The notes beneath the pieces were generated by a model. It made no database searches and had not been told where the DNA came from. It saw nothing but the letters and a program-made list of their open reading frames with translations. DNA of 5,262 nt from DATIJJ01 sp035478795 (GTDB taxonomy: Bacteria; Pseudomonadota; Gammaproteobacteria; DSM-16500), in contig DATIJJ010000090.1 of the NCBI GenBank assembly GCA_035478795.1, positions 1-5,262 of the forward strand, read 5' to 3'. The translations under genes and the position numbers were made by a program. This document shows, piece by piece, positions 1 through 5,262 of the stretch; the first letter of the stretch is position 1, and each line of letters opens with the position of its first letter.

Positions 1-2
1 TT

Positions 3-122
3 GAGCAAAAAATTCGGATGATCAAGGACGTCACGGATGTGAAAGTTTCAATGGTATTTGATCCGCCGTGGGACCGCAGCATGATGACGGATGTGGCGAA
101 ATTGCAATTAGGTATGTTGTAA
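3..122 (+). CDS. SufT-like Fe-S assembly protein (MIP18/DUF59 family), C-terminal fragment
   Basis: The window opens inside this gene; only the last 39 codons and the TAA stop are present, and the reading frame is open to the left edge. The visible protein contains VFDPPWDRSMMTDVAKLQLG, which matches the conserved C-terminal signature of the MIP18/DUF59 (PaaD/SufT-like) family, where a DPPW segment is followed by a methionine-containing helix and a terminal LG hydrophobic motif. Known family members act in iron-sulfur cluster maturation, and the bacterial SufT type is often the last gene of a suf operon. grxD starts 21 nt after the stop on the same strand, which fits that context. The N-terminal part, including any conserved cysteine, lies outside the window, so whether this is SufT proper or another MIP18 paralogue cannot be settled here. 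Confidence 0.8.
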   Translation, partial: EQKIRMIKDVTDVKVSMVFDPPWDRSMMTDVAKLQLGML

Positions 123-143
123 AAAAATACGTGAGGAAAAAAT

Positions 144-455
144 ATGTCAGTTCATGAAACGATAAAAAAACAGATTGAAGAAAATTCAGTAGTGCTTTAC
201 ATGAAAGGCACGGCACAATTTCCGCAGTGTGGTTTTTCATCAACAGCGGTGTCGATTTTAAAAGCGTGTGGGGTTGAAACATTTCTCACGGTGAACGTGC
301 TGGAAGACCCCGAGATTCGCCAGGGCATTAAAACATTTTCAAACTGGCCGACGATTCCGCAATTGTATGTGAAGGGTGAGTTTATTGGCGGCAGCGATAT
401 TATGGGTGAGATGTTTGAGAGTGGTGAGTTGCAGACGGTGTTGCAAAAGGCCTGA
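144..455 (+). CDS. grxD: Monothiol glutaredoxin, Grx4/GrxD type
   Basis: This is a complete 103-residue gene for a monothiol CGFS glutaredoxin, a cytosolic protein that binds a [2Fe-2S] cluster as a glutathione-ligated homodimer and passes clusters to target proteins. The active-site motif is QCGFS (Cys29), preceded by the MKG loop (residues 20-22) that is typical of Grx4. The glutathione-binding TIP motif (WPTIPQLYV) and the GGSDIM motif with its Gly-Gly-Ser-Asp are both intact. The length is slightly below the roughly 110-115 residues usual for Grx4, mainly through a shorter C-terminus. The ATG at 144 is chosen because a GAGG ribosome binding site (133-136) sits seven bases upstream. The gene lies 21 nt after the SufT-like gene and is probably in its operon, which supports a role in Fe-S cluster delivery. 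A long inverted repeat begins 20 nt past the stop. Confidence 0.95.
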   Translation: MSVHETIKKQIEENSVVLYMKGTAQFPQCGFSSTAVSILKACGVETFLTVNVLEDPEIRQGIKTFSNWPTIPQLYVKGEFIGGSDIMGEMFESGELQTVLQKA

Positions 456-474
456 CGTTTTGAGCTACGCATTA

Positions 475-568
475 TCCGAGCCGCGACCGTCAGGGAGCGT
501 CACAGGCTCTGCAAGATATCAATGAACTTAAAAAGTATCGTGACGCTCCCTGACGGTCGCGGCTCGGA
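475..568. repeat. Perfect 29-bp inverted repeat with 36-nt spacer (REP/MITE-like)
   Basis: The arms at 475-503 and 540-568 are exact reverse complements over 29 bp and are strongly GC-rich (core CCGCGACCGTCAGGGAGCG) in an AT-richer surround. The spacer at 504-539 is unstructured and AT-rich. Transcribed RNA from either strand would fold into a very stable stem. Neither arm is followed by a T-tract (the + strand continues with A's, and the minus strand continues with mixed sequence), so this is not a canonical intrinsic terminator. The arrangement of two inverted copies of one unit between 3' ends resembles REP/BIME or small MITE-type repeats. I believe similar GC-rich units recur in Legionellales intergenic DNA, but that is unverified recollection. 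Its position after grxD may still protect the upstream mRNA 3' end. Confidence 0.85.
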
Positions 569-588
569 AAAAAGTGAAATTGAGTCAA

Positions 589-831
589 TCAGTATTGAGT
601 TGCATACCTGACATGGATGTGCGGGATAGAGCGATTTTTACGTCGATGATGAGGTCTTATGACGATCTCAATATCCTGATCCAGGATTGAAAGCAATCTG
701 AAAAGTCGCTCAATCGAAAAACCGGATAATCGACTGCGACTCAAGGCTGAAATTTTTGGCTGATCAAGGCCTGGTAACTCAGAGTGGAGCAATTTAGAAA
801 TGTCCGCTTTTTCCAGGAAATTCACCGCCAT
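589..831 (-). pseudogene. Remnant of XRE-family (HTH_37-type) antitoxin gene, 5' truncated
   Basis: The minus-strand frame from 831 to the TGA at 589 encodes 80 residues. The segment DQPKISAL, RLSGFSIERLF and DQDIEIVIRP (about residues 23-60) matches the conserved recognition helix and C-terminal strand of the small XRE/HTH_37 antitoxins that pair with HigB/RelE-like toxins. A basic tail ending in HIHVRYA follows, also usual for the group. Several signs say it is broken. The N-terminal 25-40 residues that normally precede the helix-turn-helix are absent. Residues 16-20 (HSELP) look like an insertion in the first helix. The ATG at 831 abuts a T-run and terminator stem instead of a ribosome binding site. 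The frame continues upstream to 870 but there only translates the terminator hairpin. No toxin gene is nearby. An expressed short protein cannot be formally excluded. Confidence 0.6.
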
Positions 832-870
832 AAAAAAATGCCTCACTGAATCATCGATCCAATGAGGCAC
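832..870 (-). terminator. Rho-independent terminator of the 825-codon gene
   Basis: Read on the minus strand, TGCCTCATTG (869-860) pairs with CAGTGAGGCA (848-839) over 10 bp with one G-T wobble. An 11-nt loop separates the arms, and a run of seven T's (838-832) follows directly. It lies about 50 nt beyond the stop of the large minus-strand gene, which it evidently terminates. It also overlaps the upstream end of the antitoxin-remnant frame. Confidence 0.85.
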
Positions 871-918
871 TTAAACAACGTTCAAAAAATAAAACAGGTT
901 TCCGCTTTTATGTTAAAA

Positions 919-3396
919 CTAAAAGCCCATCCGGCTACGATGTCTTTCGTATGTATCTGCCGAAAATGACTTCGCCTGATTTTTGATCGCCTCTTTTTCA
1001 CGCACCAGAGAGGCCCATGTTGTTCCGAAAGTGGTATGCCGGTTTTGGGAAACGGAAGCCATGTATGCTACGGTCATATGCTTGGCCTGTCGTGCCTGGT
1101 TTATGAGTTCGATACTACGCGTTTGGCAATATTGAATGAATTGCCCATAATCCATTGCCGTATCCGTATAAAGATTGCCTGCTGTCTCTTTTGGATTTTC
1201 ACCCAGCCCATCGGTAGAGGTTTCTGTAATATTCACCTCAATTTTTTTACGATTGTAATTAGCTCTCGTAAACATCTCGGCAGCTTCAGTACAGAGTTCT
1301 ACTCTCATTTCATCCGCTGTTAGCATTTTTCCAGCGACGAGACCAAATCCTCCGCCAATTTCACAACCATACCACTGCGCCCACTGATTGAGTGGTGATC
1401 TTCCACTTCCGCCAGATGAGGGTTTATTAGCATAGGCCAGCGCTTTATCTGCGATCGACTCATAGACTGAGTCTGGCACGGTTCCATCATAACGCACAAA
1501 TCCATGCTCCTTATCTTTCCCACCTGTTTTCACATGCTCGGGAGCGGCCCATTTGAAATAATTCTCATTAAATTCCTTCGATTTATAAAGATCGACATTC
1601 GATTTTTTGAATGCGTTTCTTAAATCAGTAGTAAACACGGCTTCTTTGTCCTCGGGTTCGATGGCTTGTACCTGAAGGAACTTGTTTATTGCTGTCCCAA
1701 AATTTTCCAATTTGTCTTCATCTTTAAAATCAAAAGTGGACATCATTTCCTGTTCAGTTTTGAAAGGATCGATGCCGATATCTGCATTCCGTAATGCGAG
1801 ATACAATTTGTATTTATTCGGAGAATTAAACATTTCCCGCATTTGTCCCATGTCTTCTGTATTTTCAACAGAAGCCACACCCATTTTATGTAATGATGCA
1901 TTCAATTTTTCAATCTGATCCGGGTTGAACTGCGCCATTATTTCGTTTACAGATTTAAAAGGATCTATCCCCACGGCAGATAAAGCGTTATAAAAAGCTT
2001 CCATGTATTCCAGGCCTGTTTTTGGTTCTGAAATGGCTTTTGTGTCTACAACCGGTTTTTCATCAGGAATAGCGAGATTGACCCGAGCAAGGTTTGAAAC
2101 AAGGAGCGAAGCGAATTTATTGCCATATTTTATCATATCCAGAAAAACCTCCGGCCTGACCATTTCATTACCGTTCTCATCGGTTATAAATGCTTCTGGA
2201 TAACGGAAGATTGTTTTGGGGTTTGCAAAAGCTTTGGGGCCTTCTTGCGACACACCACCGAGCCAGAGTCTTGTGATTTCTTCCGGATTTTCGGATTCCT
2301 CCGAAACGACTCCATGGTCAGAAACGTACTTGCTGCTAGCCAGATGGTCAACGTTGTCTATCGGAACAAGAGGCATTTCATCAAAAGCTGCGCTATTAGG
2401 TCGATCGCCTTCATGGAATTTTTTTACGGTCATACCCAATAGTTTTCTGCCCACATCCGGTTTCTTTTTGTCAGCTTGATTACTTTGAAACTCGATACCT
2501 TGTATGCCGTGACCTGGTTCGTTGGGATTCTTTCCCCTTCTGAAGCATCGTTCCTTAATTTTTGCGATGTCTGAAGCGGTTACTTTTTCTATTGTTACCC
2601 CTTCAATCTTGCCAAATACATCTTTTACATCGGGCGACGCTTCCATGTAGCCTTTGTGTTCCTTGCTTTCTGCAACTGATTTTTTATCTTTTGAAATTTT
2701 AACAAAATTAATTTGACCATCGCCGCCTGCGTATAAATATTCGTGCTTTTTAAGGATGGCTTGCATCACTTCCTGCATCAGTTTTATTTCTTTTTCACGG
2801 ACTTCTTTTTTATCATTGCCTGAAGTGAGATGGAAAGCCACGACAGGGATAGTATCTATTCCATCGAGTAACAGAGAAGGGGCAAGTTTTATTGTGGCCA
2901 GATTGTATTTTGCAAGCAACGCCTTGAGATCAATACCGTAGTCGGATAAATTCAATTTTTTGGTTGGCACATTGGTCATTGTAAAGATGGCTGGAGCAAC
3001 TGCTTTCTTTTTTCCCTTGGGAATTTCACCGATGCCTGTATTGTGTTCCAAAGCAAAAATCATATTTGGCACAAAATCCGGATTTTTTTCAAGAAAATTA
3101 GCGACATCCGGATCTTTCAACTGTTGATCTATTTCTTCTTGCGTTCCAAAATCAATTTTTGCGAACTTGTCTTTTTTTCTTGATAGCCTGGCTCTTTTTG
3201 CCATGTAATTAAAAACTTTATTTTCGCCCCTTTCTTCAGAAGAGAGTTCTTCTTCCCGAAGCCGCCTTTTTACTGTTTTTATGGCAGGTTTTTTTTCTTC
3301 AGGTGCAGGTGAATTTTTTAGTGCTGCTGCGACGGCTGATGTGGATGAAGCGGGTGGTAATTGTTCTGTTGATGGTTCTAATCGTGTACCTGACAT
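919..3396 (-). CDS. Large orphan protein, possible secreted effector (825 aa)
   Basis: I do not recognise a family or catalytic motif in this complete 825-residue protein. Residues 1-36 are rich in Ser, Pro, Ala and Thr and look disordered. Basic clusters follow at 40-46 (KTVKRRL) and 67-79 (KRARLSRKKDKFA). The rest is Lys/Glu/Asp-rich and globular in composition. It has only four cysteines (284, 678, 702, 757), no signal peptide and no convincing membrane segment. Residues 462-508 and 527-574 form a diverged internal repeat sharing GIDPFK. A glycine/serine linker (SSGGSG, 660-665) precedes a C-terminal region with GCEIGGGFG (677-685). The C-terminus is charged and ends RSRMGF. The ATG at 3396 is supported by AAGGA (3408-3404) seven bases upstream. 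The gene has its own terminator and stands alone, opposite in direction to grxD. Soluble, lysine-rich, repeat-bearing orphan genes of this size are typical Dot/Icm effector candidates in Legionellales, but that role is inference. A phage or surface-associated protein is an alternative. The gene is certain; its function is unknown. Confidence 0.9.
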   Translation of the reverse strand: MSGTRLEPSTEQLPPASSTSAVAAALKNSPAPEEKKPAIKTVKRRLREEELSSEERGENKVFNYMAKRARLSRKKDKFAKIDFGTQEEIDQQLKDPDVANFLEKNPDFVPNMIFALEHNTGIGEIPKGKKKAVAPAIFTMTNVPTKKLNLSDYGIDLKALLAKYNLATIKLAPSLLLDGIDTIPVVAFHLTSGNDKKEVREKEIKLMQEVMQAILKKHEYLYAGGDGQINFVKISKDKKSVAESKEHKGYMEASPDVKDVFGKIEGVTIEKVTASDIAKIKERCFRRGKNPNEPGHGIQGIEFQSNQADKKKPDVGRKLLGMTVKKFHEGDRPNSAAFDEMPLVPIDNVDHLASSKYVSDHGVVSEESENPEEITRLWLGGVSQEGPKAFANPKTIFRYPEAFITDENGNEMVRPEVFLDMIKYGNKFASLLVSNLARVNLAIPDEKPVVDTKAISEPKTGLEYMEAFYNALSAVGIDPFKSVNEIMAQFNPDQIEKLNASLHKMGVASVENTEDMGQMREMFNSPNKYKLYLALRNADIGIDPFKTEQEMMSTFDFKDEDKLENFGTAINKFLQVQAIEPEDKEAVFTTDLRNAFKKSNVDLYKSKEFNENYFKWAAPEHVKTGGKDKEHGFVRYDGTVPDSVYESIADKALAYANKPSSGGSGRSPLNQWAQWYGCEIGGGFGLVAGKMLTADEMRVELCTEAAEMFTRANYNRKKIEVNITETSTDGLGENPKETAGNLYTDTAMDYGQFIQYCQTRSIELINQARQAKHMTVAYMASVSQNRHTTFGTTWASLVREKEAIKNQAKSFSADTYERHRSRMGF

Positions 3397-3436
3397 ATTA
3401 TTTTCCTTATAAATTTTAGATATAACGGTTCATTGA

Positions 3437-3464
3437 TTAATACGATGTGCAGTGCGATAAACAA
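3437..3464 (-). promoter_or_regulatory. Weak candidate sigma-70 promoter for the 825-codon gene
   Basis: On the minus strand, TTGTTT (3464-3459) and TATTAA (3442-3437) are separated by 16 bp and lie about 40 nt upstream of the start codon. Each hexamer only partly matches the consensus (three and four of six). The surrounding AT-rich DNA offers other weak possibilities, such as TAAAAT near 3417. It is listed because the gene needs its own promoter downstream of the mgtC terminator. Confidence 0.25.
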
Positions 3465-3569
3465 TTGCAGATTCGTATCCATCAAATCAGTGAGTCACGA
3501 GATAAAACAATAATGATTCCTTGCGATGCGGTGGTGTACGACTACTTCCCTTTATTATTTTTTATTGAT

Positions 3570-3595
3570 AAAAAACAGCGCAAAAAACGCTGCTT
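3570..3595 (-). terminator. Rho-independent terminator of the tgt-mgtC unit
   Basis: On the minus strand, AAGCAGCG (3595-3588) pairs with CGCTGTTT (3580-3573) as an 8-bp stem with one G-T pair. It closes a 7-nt loop and runs into a T-tract (3575-3570). It lies about 70 nt beyond the mgtC stop. The remainder of the 3397-3662 interval shows no gene. It is AT-rich, and the only open frame on the + strand there lacks a ribosome binding site. Confidence 0.75.
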
Positions 3596-3662
3596 ATTTC
3601 CATTTTGTTACACCACGCCAAAACTATATACCGAATATTTTTTCCAAACAATCTTTTTTATT

Positions 3663-4091
3663 TTATTTCCCCGTCACTTTTTTCCACCACGGCAATCGTG
3701 GCAAGTAAAGCAACAAATACAATAAAATCGCCGTCAAAAAACTGATGAGATATAAACCAAACGACACCGCAAGACCCACTGCTGCTGTTGCCCAGAGTGT
3801 TGCAGCCGTTGTCAGGCCACTCACATAATCGCCTTGTCTAAAAATAACACCGCCTCCCAAAAAGCCAATGCCCGTCACAATTTGTGCGGCGATGCGGGAC
3901 GGATCCGAGTTGGCAAGGCTGATGGAGAGCACGCCAAACACACAGGCACCGAGTGAGATAGCCCCATACGTGCGTATTCCTGCTGAAATACCGTGACGCT
4001 CGCGCTCCCAGCCAATCAGTGCACCCATTAAAAACGCCGTGACAATGCGCGCAAAAATTTCAAGGTCGGGACGTATTTCCATGATGGTCAT
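3663..4091 (-). CDS. MgtC/SapB-family inner-membrane protein, short form
   Basis: This 142-residue membrane protein carries the MgtC/SapB hallmarks: GWERERHGISAGIRTYG (27-43) after the first membrane helix, and IVTGIGFLGGGVIF (71-84) followed by SGLTTAATLWATAAVG (91-106). About five hydrophobic segments are visible (roughly 12-28, 43-60, 70-85, 94-110 and 112-131), with a basic cytoplasm-type tail (WWKKVTGK). Salmonella MgtC is about 230 residues with a soluble ACT-like C-terminal domain. That domain is missing here, so this is the membrane-only SapB-like form. Relatives are needed for growth in low magnesium and survival in macrophages, where Salmonella MgtC acts on the F1Fo ATP synthase; the role of short forms is unclear. 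The ATG at 4091 has AAGGA six bases upstream; Met4 is a less likely alternative. It starts 19 nt after the tgt stop, which indicates co-transcription, and a terminator follows it. No magnesium-sensing leader can be seen. Confidence 0.9.
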   Translation of the reverse strand: MTIMEIRPDLEIFARIVTAFLMGALIGWERERHGISAGIRTYGAISLGACVFGVLSISLANSDPSRIAAQIVTGIGFLGGGVIFRQGDYVSGLTTAATLWATAAVGLAVSFGLYLISFLTAILLYLLLYLPRLPWWKKVTGK

Positions 4092-4110
4092 GTGATTTCC
4101 TTATTTTGTG

Positions 4111-5256
4111 TTAATTTTCCAATATTAATTTTCTCATGCGCGCACACACATCATGCATCACATGAATGTTATGAATACACGCGAGATTATTGTAAGCCAG
4201 TGATTGCTGTTTAAATAAAAAATGCAAATACGAACGCGTGAAGTGCGTGCACGTGTAGCACTCACAACTTTCCATGATCGGTCCATTGTCTTTTGCATAC
4301 ATACTTTTTTTAATGAGAATTTTGCCATTATCATCCGGGCTTTCAAAACGCAGCCAGTTGTTTTCTTCTGTTATTTTTCCACAATAAAGCGAACCATGTC
4401 GCGCATTGCGTGTGGGTGCCACGCAATCAAAAATATCGATACCTTTGGAAACAACATCGATTAAATCCTGTGGATTTAAACCGACTCCCATGGTGTAACG
4501 GGTTTTATTATCCGGTAACATCGGGCGCACCCACTCAATGACTTCTGCGGTTTTTTGCATGTCGAAACCAATCACTTCACCACCAATGGCAATACCATCC
4601 AATCCCGCATCCAGAATAAACTGCGTACTTTTTTCACGCAAATCCCTGAAACTCCCACCCTGAATAATGCCAAATAACGCTTGCTGAAACCCGTATTCTG
4701 AAAGCGGATTTTTTTGATGTTCTGCAATGGATTCATGCAACCAGCGATGAGTGCGTTCCATCGCTTTTTCTGCGGCTGTCCGACCACCCTCTTCCGGCGT
4801 GCATTCATCAAATGCCATGATGATATCAGCCCCAATGATTTTTTGTGTCTGAATAGACGATTGCGGTGTCAGATGAATCACCTGACCGGAAACAGGATGT
4901 TTGAAATGCGCACCTTTCTCGTCGATTTTACAAATCTTACCGTTTTTGGAGAGACTGAACACCTGAAATCCGCCGCTATCGGTCAACATCGGTTTTTGCC
5001 AATCCATAAAACGATGCATGCCGCCGGCGTTTCGAATAATATCGGTCCCCGGCGCGCACAACATGTGATAGGTATTGCCGCCTAAAATAATTTGACTGCC
5101 GGAATTGACCAGATCCACCGGCGTCATGCAATTGACAAACGCGCGTGTGCCAACCGGCATGAAAGCCGGTGTTGTAAATTCACCATGCGGTGTCGTGACT
5201 GTTGTCACGCGAGCCGGAAGTGTGGCGTGTTGTTTGATGAGTTCGGTTTTGAACAC
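4111..5256 (-). CDS. tgt: tRNA-guanine transglycosylase (queuine/preQ1 tRNA-ribosyltransferase), atypical
   Basis: Tgt exchanges guanine 34 of tRNAs with GUN anticodons for a queuosine precursor. The catalytic core is intact: DSGGFQVFSL with Asp93, FDECTP with Asp150, GIIQGG with Gln199, and IDIFDCVAPTRNARHG with the nucleophile Asp277. The zinc site CECYTC (Cys331, 333, 336) with His362 is also complete. Three features differ from E. coli/Zymomonas Tgt. The pocket reads GGEVIGF where those have GGLAVGE, so Phe231 replaces the usual Glu. There is an insertion of about 16 residues between ARHGSLYC and GKILIKK (near 293-311). The C-terminus ends about 19 residues after the zinc histidine, without the usual tail. 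The start at 5256 is a GTG, and the frame remains open through the last six bases, so the true start may lie beyond the edge. The length of 381 is normal. tgt is followed by mgtC in 19 nt; the common queA-tgt-yajC-secD order is not kept on the downstream side. Confidence 0.93.
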   Translation of the reverse strand: MFKTELIKQHATLPARVTTVTTPHGEFTTPAFMPVGTRAFVNCMTPVDLVNSGSQIILGGNTYHMLCAPGTDIIRNAGGMHRFMDWQKPMLTDSGGFQVFSLSKNGKICKIDEKGAHFKHPVSGQVIHLTPQSSIQTQKIIGADIIMAFDECTPEEGGRTAAEKAMERTHRWLHESIAEHQKNPLSEYGFQQALFGIIQGGSFRDLREKSTQFILDAGLDGIAIGGEVIGFDMQKTAEVIEWVRPMLPDNKTRYTMGVGLNPQDLIDVVSKGIDIFDCVAPTRNARHGSLYCGKITEENNWLRFESPDDNGKILIKKSMYAKDNGPIMESCECYTCTHFTRSYLHFLFKQQSLAYNNLACIHNIHVMHDVCARMRKLILEN

Positions 5257-5262
5257 GTTTTG

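Noticed and set aside
31..472. Minus-strand frames opposite the SufT fragment and grxD
   Set aside because: They are antisense to well-conserved coding sequence and have no start signals or recognisable protein.
475..568. Inverted repeat as an intrinsic terminator or a two-repeat CRISPR
   Set aside because: Neither direction has a T-tract after the stem. The two units are inverted instead of direct, and only one spacer is present.
1320..1523. Second minus-strand frame inside the orphan gene
   Set aside because: It is an alternative frame of the same strand, fully inside the long gene, with no ribosome binding site. There is no sign of a frameshift in the 825-codon frame.
3397..3480. PmrA-type regulatory box (paired TTAAT motifs) upstream of the orphan gene
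   Set aside because: Only one TTAAT occurs (3440-3444 on the minus strand) and no second copy at the expected spacing, so there is no support for PmrA control.
3447..3725. Open frame of 92 codons on the + strand between the orphan gene and mgtC
   Set aside because: It has no ribosome binding site, runs antisense into the mgtC 3' end and spans the mgtC terminator. Its translation is a low-complexity Phe/Tyr-rich product of AT-rich DNA.
4714..5085. Open frame of 123 codons on the + strand opposite tgt
   Set aside because: It is fully antisense to the conserved tgt core and its protein has no recognisable features; this is a codon-bias shadow.

Overview
This 5.3-kb chromosomal window looks like it comes from a gammaproteobacterium, most plausibly a host-associated member of the Legionellales (Coxiella/Aquicella/Legionella-like). 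That placement is inference. It rests on a SufT-like tail followed by a CGFS glutaredoxin, a short MgtC-type membrane protein next to a tRNA-guanine transglycosylase, moderately AT-rich DNA, and a large, soluble, lysine-rich orphan protein of the kind Dot/Icm bacteria encode as secreted effectors. No marker gene in the window fixes the genus.

Layout. At the left edge (3-455, + strand) are the end of a SufT/MIP18-family Fe-S assembly gene and, 21 nt later, grxD. These are probably the last two genes of a Fe-S (suf) operon. Next is a 463-bp non-coding stretch (456-918). It holds a perfect 29-bp inverted repeat around a 36-nt loop, a 5'-truncated remnant of an XRE-type antitoxin gene on the minus strand, and an intrinsic terminator for the next gene. 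From 3396 back to 919 (minus strand) lies an 825-codon gene of unknown function with its own strong ribosome binding site, a weak candidate promoter and its own terminator. A 266-bp intergenic region follows (3397-3662). It contains the terminator of the last unit, the minus-strand pair tgt-mgtC (5256-3663), whose genes are 19 nt apart and probably co-transcribed.

How the genes relate. grxD and the SufT fragment serve iron-sulfur cluster assembly and transfer. Tgt inserts a 7-deazaguanine base into the wobble position of GUN-anticodon tRNAs, and this copy has unusual residues in its base-binding pocket. The MgtC/SapB protein is an inner-membrane protein whose relatives help intracellular pathogens survive in phagosomes. 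The 825-aa orphan is the least explained element and the best candidate for something undescribed. It has a disordered N-terminus, two basic clusters, an internal repeat of 65-residue period, no signal peptide and no transmembrane segments, and I recognise no domain in it.
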